DNA of 64,000 nucleotides from Variovorax sp. Root473 (GTDB lineage: Bacteria > Pseudomonadota > Gammaproteobacteria > Burkholderiales > Burkholderiaceae_C): assembly GCF_001426505.1 (NCBI RefSeq), contig NZ_LMEV01000002.1, positions 217,185-281,184 on the forward strand, in the 5' to 3' direction. Shown here piece by piece: positions 24,930-34,288 of this stretch. Both the position numbers and the translations under genes were made by a program. Positions within the stretch are counted from its first letter, which is position 1. Each line of letters opens with the position of its first letter. Under the pieces are notes generated by a model. It did not search any database, was not told the DNA's origin, and saw only the letters and a list, made by a program, of their open reading frames with translations.

Positions 24930-25937
24930 TCAGAACTCGACCGGGATCTCCGGGCTCTCGCCCTTCTGGATCTCGTAGACCAGGCTGGGCGAGCCGTTCT
25001 CCCACACCAGCAGCATCGAGCGCTTGGGGCTGAAGCCCTGGTGGCGGCAGTAGGCAGGCATGGCGGCCATGTCGCCGGCCTTCATGATCACGCGGGCCAT
25101 GGGCTTGCCGGTGTTCTTGTCGCCGCAGTCCCAGTGGATCTCGTCGGTCATCTGGAAGAACCACTCGACGCGGTCGTTGCCGTGGATGATCGGCAGGATG
25201 TGCTCCTCGGTCGTCGGGCACATGAAGCTGTGCTTCACCACCGAGGTGAAGCTCGGGTTCCAGGTGACCTGCGAGCGGCTCAGGAAGCCGAAGAGATTGA
25301 AGGCATGCACCTCGTTCTCGAAACCGGGCTCGGGGTGCAGCTCGGGCTGGCCCTGCGGCACATCGACGAAGGCGCGGTTGATGGGCGCGCCGCGCTCGTC
25401 GCTGCGCAGGTCGAGGTCGCCCTTCAGGCCCACGCAGCGCTTGGCCAACTCGCGCGCCCGGGTGATCTTGGCGGTGTTGTTGCCGTTCTTGCGGCCGTAG
25501 GGCGAGCCAGTTTCCTGCGGCGCGGCGAAAGGGTCGAAGCTCTCGTTGGTCCAGTCGTCGAGCATGGCCTCGAAGGTGGCGCGGATCTGCGCCGTGGGGA
25601 AGTTCTCGAGCAGGTCGATGCCCGCGTCCTTCATCGTGCCGTTGAAGCTGCCAGCATAGAGGTCGACCGAGTCGTAGTGGTTGACCGTGCCGAACACGTT
25701 GTCGAAGTTGACCCAGCCGTAGAAGAAGCCCCAGGCCACGTCGCGCATCAGCGCGCGCAGGTAGTTGCCGGCGTCCATCGTGTGGCTCATGGGACGGCCG
25801 TCGCGGGTCTTCCAGTTGATGTGAACGAAGTACTCGTCCCGTCGAAAGCCGAAGCTGCCGAGCGAGAAATTCTTGTAGCCGAGCGTGGCGTCAGGCTGCG
25901 ATGCGATGACCTTGGCGAGTTCTGCGGGTGCGTTCAT
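24930..25937 (-). CDS. hapD: Hydroquinone 1,2-dioxygenase, large subunit
   Basis: A 335-residue protein I recognise as the large subunit of the two-component Fe(II) hydroquinone dioxygenases (HapD, PnpCD, about 38 kDa). Asn254 and Glu258 in HGNDRVEWFF and His299 in CRHQG have the same N-x3-E and N-to-H spacing that I recall for the Asn/Glu/His iron site reported for PnpCD. With the small subunit it opens hydroquinone to 4-hydroxymuconic semialdehyde using O2, in the cytoplasm. The caggaggcac ribosome-binding site before the ATG is strong. It follows the small subunit by 19 bases, as expected for a heteromeric enzyme. Confidence 0.9.
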   Translation of the reverse strand: MNAPAELAKVIASQPDATLGYKNFSLGSFGFRRDEYFVHINWKTRDGRPMSHTMDAGNYLRALMRDVAWGFFYGWVNFDNVFGTVNHYDSVDLYAGSFNGTMKDAGIDLLENFPTAQIRATFEAMLDDWTNESFDPFAAPQETGSPYGRKNGNNTAKITRARELAKRCVGLKGDLDLRSDERGAPINRAFVDVPQGQPELHPEPGFENEVHAFNLFGFLSRSQVTWNPSFTSVVKHSFMCPTTEEHILPIIHGNDRVEWFFQMTDEIHWDCGDKNTGKPMARVIMKAGDMAAMPAYCRHQGFSPKRSMLLVWENGSPSLVYEIQKGESPEIPVEF

Positions 25938-25956
25938 GGTGTGCCTCCTGGATGGC

Positions 25957-26466
25957 TCAGTGCGTCTGGCAGATGTCTGCCCACTTCTCGATGGACAGAT
26001 CGCCCTTGCAGGTCTGCAGCACGATCACGCCCGGCTCGCCGGCCACGCGGAACTGGTAGGCCGTGTTCTTCGGCAGCAGACCCTGGTGGCCGCGCGAGAG
26101 CTTCATCCAGCCCATCTTCTTGCCCTGAGGCTCGCCCTTCACGAGCACGGCGCCGTTCTTCTCGGTGTCGGCCACGGCCTGGGCCGCATCGAGCTGCACG
26201 AGGTGCACTTCGACGTCGCCGTCCATCACCAGCGCGAACTCGTCGTGCGCGCAGGTGTACCAGGGCGAGGTGCCTTCGGCGCGCAGCGTTTCCAGCACGT
26301 AGATCTGGTTCTGGCCGAACACGACCTTCTCGTACGGTGCGCTGATGCTGGCGATCTCGAAGCAGTTGGAGAACGCGTAGTGGCGCACGTCGTCGTCGAT
26401 CGGCTCGACGTGGCCTTTCTCGAAGTGCTTGAGGGACCCGAAGCGGGTCTGGTATGCAACGGTCAT
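25957..26466 (-). CDS. hapC: Hydroquinone 1,2-dioxygenase, small subunit
   Basis: A 169-residue cupin-like protein matching the 17-18 kDa small subunit of type II hydroquinone dioxygenase (HapC/PnpD). It has the segments FEIASISAPYEKVVFGQNQI, CAHDEFALVMDGDVEVHLV and KNTAYQFRVAGEPGVIVLQT. It has no obvious complete metal triad, in keeping with a structural partner of the catalytic large subunit. It is the first gene of the run, with ggagacacc ahead of the ATG and the proposed LysR operator about 100 bases upstream. Small and large subunits adjacent in this order are diagnostic for this enzyme class. Confidence 0.9.
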   Translation of the reverse strand: MTVAYQTRFGSLKHFEKGHVEPIDDDVRHYAFSNCFEIASISAPYEKVVFGQNQIYVLETLRAEGTSPWYTCAHDEFALVMDGDVEVHLVQLDAAQAVADTEKNGAVLVKGEPQGKKMGWMKLSRGHQGLLPKNTAYQFRVAGEPGVIVLQTCKGDLSIEKWADICQTH

Positions 26467-26564
26467 GGGTGTCTCCTGAGGTGCCGGACGATGCAGCGTG
26501 GTGGCCGCGATGTGTGCACTGTAGGAAACGGGGGGCGCGAGCGGTAGGCCCAAAACGCGGGCCG

Positions 26565-26612
26565 CATTGTTCGGCAAATCCGTTCAATGCACAGGGTTTA
26601 CCCCGGAACGGA
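26565..26612. promoter_or_regulatory. Candidate LysR operator for the hydroquinone operon
   Basis: In the 157-base gap between the LysR stop and hapC there is an imperfect dyad CATTGTTCGG-caaat-CCGTTCAATG (26565-26589, ends CATTG/CAATG) and a second perfect pair TCCGTTC (26579-26585) / GAACGGA (26606-26612). The repeated GTTC half-sites at about one- and two-helical-turn spacing look like the recognition and activation sites of a LysR activator. The location upstream of the operon fits. Binding itself is inference. Confidence 0.5.
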
Positions 26613-26623
26613 CTTCGTTCGCG

Positions 26624-27574
26624 TCAGGCGTCCCAGATCAGGCCCGGCGGCAGCAGGCCGCGTTCGATCATGGCCGCGTCCCACGGCGGCACCTTGGAAA
26701 AGGCCTGGGTCAGGTGCTCGATGAACAGCCGCAGCTTGAACGCATTGCGCGATGTGCCCGCATACACCGCGCTGAGCGAAAACGACGACAGCTGGTGCGA
26801 CGGCAGCACCACCTCCAGGTCGCCGCGCAGGATCGCCTCGCCGGCCACCAGCGTCGGCAGGCAGACGATGCCGGCGTGCTCCATGGCGTACTCGCGCAGC
26901 AGGTGGACGCTGTTGGTGAGCAGCGCCGCGCTCATGTACAGCGTGACCTGTTCACCGGCGTGATGGAAGGTCCAGCGGTCGCGCGTGGGGTAGCCCGAGT
27001 ACAGGCCGAGCGTGTGCTTGTGCAGTTCGCGCGGGCTCGCGGGCCGGCCGTGCGCGCGCAGGTACTCGGGCGTGGCGCAGAACACCCGGCGCACCGGAAA
27101 CAGCGGACGCGACACCAGCTCGGTCGACGCCGCCGGAAAGATCTGCAGCGCGCAATCGACGCCCGCCTTCACCGGGTCGACCACCGCGTCGCTCACGATG
27201 AGCTCCAGGTGGATGTCCGGAAAGCTCACCTGGAAGGCGCGCAGCAGCGTCGCGAAATGCCCCAGCACGAAACCCGTGAGCGCATGCACGCGCAGCGTGC
27301 CGGTGGGCCCGTCCTTGGCGTCGCGCATCTGGTCCATGATGTCGTTGGCCCGCCCGACCAGCTCGACGCAGTCGCGCAGGAAGGCCTGCCCCACGTCGCT
27401 GAGCCGCACCACGCGCGTGCTGCGGTGGAACAGCGGCGCGCCGACATGGTCTTCGAGCTGCTTCACGCGGCTGGTCACCACCGATTTCGACACCCGCAGC
27501 TGGCGCGCGGCCTCGGCAAAGCTCTGGGTCTGTGCGACCCGCACGAAAGTCTCTATGTTCTCGAGGCGGTCCAT
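26624..27574 (-). CDS. LysR-family transcriptional regulator
   Basis: A 316-residue LysR-type regulator with the N-terminal HTH (IETFVRVAQTQSFAEAARQL, VSKSVVTSRVKQLEDHVG). The SVVTSRVKQLE and LFHRSTR segments are typical of the family branch that also holds many catabolic activators. Unusually for LysR genes, it lies upstream of and on the same strand as its probable target operon, whose control region begins at its stop codon. By position it is the candidate regulator of hydroquinone degradation (PnpR-like), but sequence alone does not prove that. Confidence 0.92.
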   Translation of the reverse strand: MDRLENIETFVRVAQTQSFAEAARQLRVSKSVVTSRVKQLEDHVGAPLFHRSTRVVRLSDVGQAFLRDCVELVGRANDIMDQMRDAKDGPTGTLRVHALTGFVLGHFATLLRAFQVSFPDIHLELIVSDAVVDPVKAGVDCALQIFPAASTELVSRPLFPVRRVFCATPEYLRAHGRPASPRELHKHTLGLYSGYPTRDRWTFHHAGEQVTLYMSAALLTNSVHLLREYAMEHAGIVCLPTLVAGEAILRGDLEVVLPSHQLSSFSLSAVYAGTSRNAFKLRLFIEHLTQAFSKVPPWDAAMIERGLLPPGLIWDA

Positions 27575-27687
27575 GGGTCACGCAATGTAGCGGGTCTGCG
27601 GCAGCGACCGGCCCGCCGCACAGTGTGAAGTCCTGCGCAATCCTGCACGGAGATTGAGCACAGACCCTTCAATTCGCTCACAAATGC

Positions 27688-27783
27688 CTGCGCGCCGCGG
27701 CCGTGCACGGCGTGACTGCGCCGCCTGCCAGGAAGTGGCTCGGCCGCTACCTGGCAGGCGGCGAAGTCGCCTCAGCCGGCAAT
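27688..27783 (+). pseudogene. IS481-type transposase fragment
   Basis: One plus-strand frame reads RAAAVHGVTAPPARKWLGRY followed by LAGGEVAS. This matches the HTH region of IS481-family transposases (typical form G-V-T-A-P-T-A-R-K-W-L-G-R-Y-L-A-G-G-E). Homology disappears on both sides, there is no start or catalytic domain, and no terminal repeats are visible. It is a short relic in the 505-base gap upstream of groESL. The rest of that gap up to 27941 shows no gene. The family assignment rests on my recall of the motif. Confidence 0.5.
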
Positions 27784-27941
27784 TTGTCGGCGGAAGACGG
27801 AGAGCGGATGCCGACGTACGTCCGGCATATTCATGAGTGTTTGGTCACATTTCCCAGCCTGCAGCAGCAATACCCCTCGGAAAAGTACGGTCGTGCAGTT
27901 CCGAGTGAGCTGAGAACCGACAGCTGTCGTGGGCCCTCGCA

Positions 27942-27970
27942 CTTGAAAGGTCATCGAATGCCCTTATGAT
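27942..27970 (+). promoter_or_regulatory. groESL promoter (sigma32-like, overlapping a sigma70-like pair)
   Basis: CTTGAAA (27942-27948) and CCCTTAT (27961-27967) are 12 bases apart and resemble the heat-shock sigma32 elements CTTGAAA and CCCATNT. The same bases hold a sigma70-like pair, TTGAAA (27943-27948) and TATGAT (27965-27970), with 16 bases between. Both would start transcription within or just after the CIRCE element, so heat-shock and vegetative expression may share one site. Confidence 0.7.
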
Positions 27971-27996
27971 TAGCACTCGCTGCTGACGAGTGCTAA
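27970..27996. promoter_or_regulatory. CIRCE operator (HrcA binding site)
   Basis: TTAGCACTC, a 9-base spacer, then GAGTGCTAA is a perfect copy of the CIRCE consensus, the operator bound by the HrcA repressor. It abuts the -10 box and lies 83 bases before groES, so HrcA would block transcription of groESL until heat or unfolded protein titrates GroEL. Confidence 0.95.
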
Positions 27997-28079
27997 CAGC
28001 CCTCCCATCCAGTCGACAGGTCGCCGGTTCTCCGGCGTCCAACCACAAACAAACCCGTTTCTATCCTCCAGGAGATGCA

Positions 28080-28370
28080 ATGAAACTTCGTCCTTTGGCC
28101 GATCGCGTGATCGTCAAGCGTGTTGACAGCGAAACCAAGACCGCCTCCGGCATCGTCATCCCCGACGCAGCCGCCGAAAAGCCCGATCAGGGTGAAGTCC
28201 TGGCCGTGGGCCCGGGCAAGCGCAACGACAAGGGCGAGCTGGCCGCACTGACCGTCAAGGTCGGCGACCGCGTCCTGTTCGGCAAGTACAGCGGCCAGAC
28301 CGTCAAGGTCGACGGCGACGAACTGCTCGTCATGAAGGAAGACGACCTGTTCGCAGTCGTCGAGAAGTAA
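28080..28370 (+). CDS. groES: Co-chaperonin GroES
   Basis: A 96-residue GroES, the standard length. It starts [20 protein letters not shown] and has the mobile loop region with [13 protein letters not shown], then [11 protein letters not shown] and [14 protein letters not shown]. It forms the heptameric lid of the GroEL chamber. The ATG at 28080 follows ccaggagatgca. groEL starts 29 bases after the stop, giving the usual bicistronic operon under CIRCE control. Codon use is less GC-rich at third positions than in neighbouring catabolic genes, as expected for a highly expressed gene. Confidence 0.98.
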   Translation: MKLRPLADRVIVKRVDSETKTASGIVIPDAAAEKPDQGEVLAVGPGKRNDKGELAALTVKVGDRVLFGKYSGQTVKVDGDELLVMKEDDLFAVVEK

Positions 28371-28393
28371 TTCAACAGATCCATTCGGAGTAA

Positions 28394-30055
<1,662 letters not shown>

Positions 30056-30083
30056 TACCCGGCTGAGCTCTGCTCACCAAAGT

Positions 30084-30111
30084 AAAAAGGGCCGCGCAAG
30101 CGGCCCTTTTT
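30084..30111. terminator. Bidirectional rho-independent terminator, groEL / xylulokinase
   Basis: A perfect 12-base stem, AAAAAGGGCCGC-gcaa-GCGGCCCTTTTT, lies between the convergent groEL and xylulokinase genes. A-run and T-run flank it, so it can end transcription from both sides. Confidence 0.9.
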
Positions 30112-30126
30112 CTTTGTGCGGAAGGT

Positions 30127-31593
30127 TCAGCGGAACTGGTCGCGCAGCGCCATGTAGAGCACCTGGAATCGCGCCTGCCGTGTCTTGTGCCCACCGGCCC
30201 CTTCGGATGACGGCTTCAGCGTCTGCTTCACCGGCGGCAACGTGCACACCTCGGCGACCGCGCCGCCATCGGCCAGCCATGCCAGGCGCGCCGCACCGAG
30301 CGCCCCACCCGTTTCGCTGCCTGCATAGAGGGTGAGCGGCACCTGGAAGATATCGGCCAGCAACTGCCCCCACCAGATACTGCGCGCGCCCCCACCCACG
30401 AGTGCGACTTCGCGCAGCGGCATGTCCGCCGGCAGGCGCAGCGTGTCGAAGCCGTCGCGCAGGCCGAAGCTCACGCCCTCGACCACGGCATAGGCGATCT
30501 GTGCGGGGCCGTGTGCGTGCGTCAGGCCGAAGAGCACGCCCTGCGCGTTCGGATTGTTGTGCGGCGAGCGTTCGCCCGAGAGGTACGGCAGGAACAGCGG
30601 GCAACGTGCCCGGTCTTCCAGCGCCACCGACGCCGCCGCTTCGAGCAACGCAGCCTCGTCCGCGAACTTGAAGGTCTTGGCCGCCCAGCTCACCGCGCTC
30701 GCAGCCGAGAGCATCACCGACATCTGGTGCCAGCGCTGGGGCAGCGCGTGGCAGAAGGCATGCATCGCCTGCGCGGGGTTCGGCAAAAAGCGGTCGGTCG
30801 AGACGAACACCACGCCCGAGGTGCCGAGCGAGACAAAGCCCTGCCCCGGCTCGACGAGCCCCATGCCGACCGCGCTGGCGGCGTTGTCGCCGGCGCCGCC
30901 CGCGATGCGCACGCCGTCGCGCAAGCCCCAGCGCGCGGCCAGCTCGGATTTCAGTTGCGCAGAAACTTCGCTGCCCTCGACAAGCCGCGGCATGTGATCG
31001 CGCGTGAGCCCCGTCGCGGCAAGCAACTCGTCGGACCAGTCGCGCGCGCCCACGTCGAGCCAGAGCGTGCCGGCGGCATCGGACATCTCGCTGACCGCCT
31101 CGCCGCTGAGCATGAAGCGCAGCCAGTCCTTGGGCAGCAGCACGCGCGCCACGCGGGCAAAGACCTCGGGCTCGTGCTCGCGCACCCACAGCAGCTTGGG
31201 CGCGGTGAAGCCGGGCATCGCGAGGTTGCCGGCGATCTCGCCCAGGCGCGGCACGGCGCGCGTGAGCGCCTCGCACTGCGCACCGCTGCGGCCGTCGTTC
31301 CAGAGAATGGCCGGTCGCAGCACCTGGCCTGCCGCGTCGAGCAACGTGGCGCCATGCATCTGGCCCGACAGGCCGATGGCGCGCACCTGCGACAGCGCCT
31401 CGGCATGCGCCGCGCGCAGCCCGGCCATGACCGCTTCCAGGGCCTGCCACCACTGGGCGGGCGCCTGTTCGGACCACAGCGGTTGCGGCCGGTCGACCGT
31501 GAGCGGCGCGCGCGCGACGCCGACGATGCGGTGATCGTCCGCGAGCAGCAGCGCCTTGAGCTCGGACGTGCCGAGGTCGAGTCCCAGATACAA
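30127..31593 (-). CDS. xylB: Xylulokinase
   Basis: A 488-residue FGGY-family kinase close to E. coli XylB in length. It begins YLGLDLGTSELKALLL, has LSGQMHGATLLD and GGAGDNAASAVG (the catalytic Asp), and the second FGGY signature region as GGGARSIWWGQLLADI. It phosphorylates D-xylulose to xylulose 5-phosphate. In the polyol operon, D-xylulose would come from D-arabitol, or from xylitol. The start is set at a TTG (31593) because agggag lies 6 bases before it and it matches the family N-terminus; a GTG nine codons upstream is the alternative. It is the last gene of the polyol run (MtlY role). Confidence 0.93.
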   Translation of the reverse strand: MYLGLDLGTSELKALLLADDHRIVGVARAPLTVDRPQPLWSEQAPAQWWQALEAVMAGLRAAHAEALSQVRAIGLSGQMHGATLLDAAGQVLRPAILWNDGRSGAQCEALTRAVPRLGEIAGNLAMPGFTAPKLLWVREHEPEVFARVARVLLPKDWLRFMLSGEAVSEMSDAAGTLWLDVGARDWSDELLAATGLTRDHMPRLVEGSEVSAQLKSELAARWGLRDGVRIAGGAGDNAASAVGMGLVEPGQGFVSLGTSGVVFVSTDRFLPNPAQAMHAFCHALPQRWHQMSVMLSAASAVSWAAKTFKFADEAALLEAAASVALEDRARCPLFLPYLSGERSPHNNPNAQGVLFGLTHAHGPAQIAYAVVEGVSFGLRDGFDTLRLPADMPLREVALVGGGARSIWWGQLLADIFQVPLTLYAGSETGGALGAARLAWLADGGAVAEVCTLPPVKQTLKPSSEGAGGHKTRQARFQVLYMALRDQFR

Positions 31594-31641
31594 GATCGTC
31601 TCCCTGATGAGGTCCCGCACACAGACGTGCGGGTTGCGGAA

Positions 31642-32583
31642 TCAGCCGAAGCGCGTGTCGGCCTGGCGCCTGAACTCGCTCGGCGTCATGCCCTTGATTT
31701 CGAGAAAGCGCCGGTTGAAGTTCGCCACGTTGTTGAAGCCCACTTGGTAGCAGATGTCGGTCACGTAGTGGTCGGTCTGCATGAGCAGGTGGCAGGCGCT
31801 GTTGATGCGCACGCGGTTCACGAAGTCGGTGAAGCTGTTGCCCGTCGAGCGGCGGAAGAAGCGGCTGAAGCGGCTCTCGCTCATGCCCAGCTCGGCGGCC
31901 ACGTCCGACATCGAGATCGCGTCGGTCATGTGGTTGGTGATGCGGTTCACGATGTCGTTGATCTGGTCGACCTGCGCATCGCCGTCGCTGCCCTGCACGC
32001 CCTGCATCTGCACGCTCGACAGCAGCCGGTAGTCGGTGCACTGGGCCAGGTCGGCCATGAACTCGCAGAACAGGCCCAGGCGGCGCACGCCGCGCGCCGC
32101 CTTGATGGCGTCCCAGTGCGCCAGCGCCTGCGCCGACATGCCGAAGAACTCGATGCCGTGGCGCGCGCGGTCGAGCAGCGGCATCACGTCGCGCAGCTCC
32201 GGAATCTCGGCGGCCGCGCGCTCGATGGGTTCGTGGCGGAACTGGATCACGCGGTCGCGCCCTGCAGCGCCTTCTTCGGGCACGTCCAGCGAGATCCAGT
32301 TGTGCGGCAGGCGCGGCCCGCACAGCACGAGATGCCCCGGCTGGAACGGCCCGATCCAGTCGCCGATGAAGGCCTTGCCCGAGGTCTCGGTGATCAGGTG
32401 CAGCTCGTAGTCTTCATGGAAGTGCCATCGCACCAGCGGGCTCGGAAAGCCGTGCGCGAGACAGCGCACCAGGCCGGTTTCTTCCGGGGCCTCGTAGCCC
32501 AGCGACGGGGAGCGTGCGAAGTCGCGCTCCAGCTCGGGTTGGCGTTGACGAGGAATCGCGCGTTTGCGGGTGGTCGTTGTCAT
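31642..32583 (-). CDS. mtlR: AraC-family transcriptional regulator
   Basis: A 313-residue AraC-type regulator. The N-terminal half is a cupin sensor (PLVRWHFHEDYELHLITET, GPRLPHNWISLDV). The C-terminal about 100 residues hold two HTH units: ISMSDVAAELGMSESRFSRF and VTDICYQVGFNNVANFNRRF, ending with KGMTPSEFRR. Because it is embedded in the mannitol-type operon, it matches the role of MtlR of Pseudomonas fluorescens, which activates the mtlEFGKDYZ operon. The gene lies 15 bases after the fructokinase, so it is probably autoregulated as part of the operon. Confidence 0.92.
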   Translation of the reverse strand: MTTTTRKRAIPRQRQPELERDFARSPSLGYEAPEETGLVRCLAHGFPSPLVRWHFHEDYELHLITETSGKAFIGDWIGPFQPGHLVLCGPRLPHNWISLDVPEEGAAGRDRVIQFRHEPIERAAAEIPELRDVMPLLDRARHGIEFFGMSAQALAHWDAIKAARGVRRLGLFCEFMADLAQCTDYRLLSSVQMQGVQGSDGDAQVDQINDIVNRITNHMTDAISMSDVAAELGMSESRFSRFFRRSTGNSFTDFVNRVRINSACHLLMQTDHYVTDICYQVGFNNVANFNRRFLEIKGMTPSEFRRQADTRFG

Positions 32584-32598
32584 GGCAGCACGGATCGA

Positions 32599-33567
32599 TC
32601 AGGGCCGGGAAGCGACGGCCTCGTTGTCTTCCTGCGAAAGCGCCGTGCGAACGGCTTCCAGCGTCGGTGGATCGGCGCCCTCGCGGGTGCAGTTCAGGGC
32701 CGCGGCTGTGGCGGCGAAACGCATCACGGCGCGCCAGTGGTCGTCGCCGAGCTCGACCAGCTGCGCCGGATGCTCGACGCCATGCGCCAGCAGCGCCACC
32801 GACAGCCCGGCGGTGAAGGTGTCGCCCGCGCCGATGGTGTCGACCACCTCGACGCGCGGCGCCGCCACGGTGAGCGGTGCGCTACCGGTGCGCCACAGCG
32901 TGGCACCGGCACCGCCGCGCGTGACGACGACGGCGCGCGCGCCGGCCGTGAGGCACTCGGCCGCGAGCGCATCGATGGGCCGTCCGGGTGCGAGCAACTG
33001 GGCATCCTCGTCACTGAGCTTGACCAGGTCGGCCATGGCGAACCACCCGGTGACGCGGGCGCGGTAGGCCGCCATGTCGGGAATCAGGCTGGGCCGCACG
33101 TTGGGGTCGAACACGATCACGCAGCGCCCCGTGTGGGCCGCCACGAGGTCGGCGATGCGCGACGACGCCGGCTCCTGCAGCAGCGAGATCGAGCCGAAGT
33201 GCAGGAAGCGGCATTCCGCCGGCAGCTGCGGCAGCGGCTCGGGCGCCCAGGTCGCGTCGGCGCTGCCGCGCGTGTAGAAGGCGTAGCGGTTGGTCTGCGG
33301 CGTGCGCTCGACAAAGGCCAGCGTCGACGGCGCGTCGCTGCGCAGGATGAGCCGGGTGTCGACGCCGTTGCGCTCGAGAAAGGCCATGAGCCGTTCGCCG
33401 AACAGGTCGGTCGAAAGCTGCGTGAGAAAGCCGGTCGGCTGCCCGAGCCGCGCACAGGCCACGGCCGTGTTCAGCGGCGAGCCGCCTTCATGGCCGAGGA
33501 ACGCCAGCGAGCCGCCTTCGCCGGCGGTGAAATCGATCAGGGCCTCGCCCGTAAGTGCAATGCGCAT
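32599..33567 (-). CDS. mtlZ: PfkB-family carbohydrate kinase, probable fructokinase
   Basis: A 322-residue PfkB/ribokinase-family sugar kinase. The N-terminal signature is GHEGGSPLNTAVACARLG (about residue 25). The C-terminal one is VVDTIGAGDTFTAGL, with the catalytic Asp in GAGD. It would convert fructose, produced from mannitol or sorbitol, to fructose 6-phosphate with ATP. Position in the operon fits MtlZ. Other PfkB sugars (for example a 2-keto-sugar) cannot be excluded by sequence. Confidence 0.9.
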   Translation of the reverse strand: MRIALTGEALIDFTAGEGGSLAFLGHEGGSPLNTAVACARLGQPTGFLTQLSTDLFGERLMAFLERNGVDTRLILRSDAPSTLAFVERTPQTNRYAFYTRGSADATWAPEPLPQLPAECRFLHFGSISLLQEPASSRIADLVAAHTGRCVIVFDPNVRPSLIPDMAAYRARVTGWFAMADLVKLSDEDAQLLAPGRPIDALAAECLTAGARAVVVTRGGAGATLWRTGSAPLTVAAPRVEVVDTIGAGDTFTAGLSVALLAHGVEHPAQLVELGDDHWRAVMRFAATAAALNCTREGADPPTLEAVRTALSQEDNEAVASRP

Positions 33568-33590
33568 GGTGCTTGGATTTTCTTCTTCTG

Positions 33591-34262
33591 TCAGGGCAAG
33601 GCGCGGGCGTCGGCCAGGAAACCCGCTTCGGCGGCCAGGGTGGCGGGATGGTCGAGCAGCTCGGCAAACAGGCGCGGCGGGATCGTGATGGCGCCCACGC
33701 CCAGCCCCAGCAGCGACAGGTACGCCGCGCGCGAACGGATGCTCGCCACCAGCAGGCGCGTGCCCGACGCAGGACGCTGTACCACCAGCGACTGCATCTG
33801 CGCGATGAGCGCGAGCCCATCGATGCCAGCGTCTTCGAGCCGGCCGAGGTACGGCGCGGCATAGGCCGCGCCCAGCTGCGCGGCGAAGTGCGCCTGTTCG
33901 GGCGCGTACACGGCGGTCCAGGTGACGGGCACGCCCTGGGCGATAAGCCGCGCGCCGGCGTCCAGGCCCTGGCGCGTGGCGGGAATCTTGATGACGAGCT
34001 GGCCGGGGTCGAACTGCGGCAGCAGCGCGTGCGCGTCTTCGAGCATGCCGTCGACGTCGCTCGAATAGACCTGCGCCTGCACCTGGCGCGCGCCGAGCTC
34101 GATGCAGCGCTTGAGCAGCCCCGGCACGGCCGCGCGGCTCAGGCCGGCGCGTTGCAGCAGCGTCGGGTTGGTCGTCACGCCGTGCACCACCGGGTGCGGC
34201 AGGCAGGCCTGCAGCTCGGCCAGGTCGGCGCTGTCGAGGTACAGGTGGAAGTGGTCGTTCAT
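33591..34262 (-). CDS. Transaldolase-like / fructose-6-phosphate aldolase family protein
   Basis: A 223-residue protein of the small transaldolase (FSA/TalC) family. It starts FHLYLDSADLAELQACLP, then HGVTTNPTLL, the Schiff-base Lys in LVIKIPATRQGLDAG (about residue 93), and a C-terminal SIRSRAAYLSLLGLGV. It is clearly shorter than the 318-residue transaldolase at 46080-47036. It may cleave or form a ketose phosphate in the polyol route, but the family also contains proteins of unknown function. It is placed between the SDR and the fructokinase with 23-26 base gaps. An aldolase gene is not part of the classic Pseudomonas mtl operon. Confidence 0.85.
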   Translation of the reverse strand: MNDHFHLYLDSADLAELQACLPHPVVHGVTTNPTLLQRAGLSRAAVPGLLKRCIELGARQVQAQVYSSDVDGMLEDAHALLPQFDPGQLVIKIPATRQGLDAGARLIAQGVPVTWTAVYAPEQAHFAAQLGAAYAAPYLGRLEDAGIDGLALIAQMQSLVVQRPASGTRLLVASIRSRAAYLSLLGLGVGAITIPPRLFAELLDHPATLAAEAGFLADARALP

Positions 34263-34288
34263 GCAGAAATGCGGAAGGAAGGTGGGTT

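Noticed and set aside
22147..24978. Plus-strand open frame of more than 900 codons opposite maleylacetate reductase and the semialdehyde dehydrogenase
   Set aside because: It is rich in Arg, His, Gly and Ala with no family motif, and lies antisense to two well-recognised genes. It is a by-product of high-GC codon use.
30511..33864. Plus-strand open frame of about 1100 codons opposite xylulokinase, AraC regulator and fructokinase
   Set aside because: Antisense shadow; no recognisable domain and no ribosome-binding site, while the minus-strand genes have complete family signatures.
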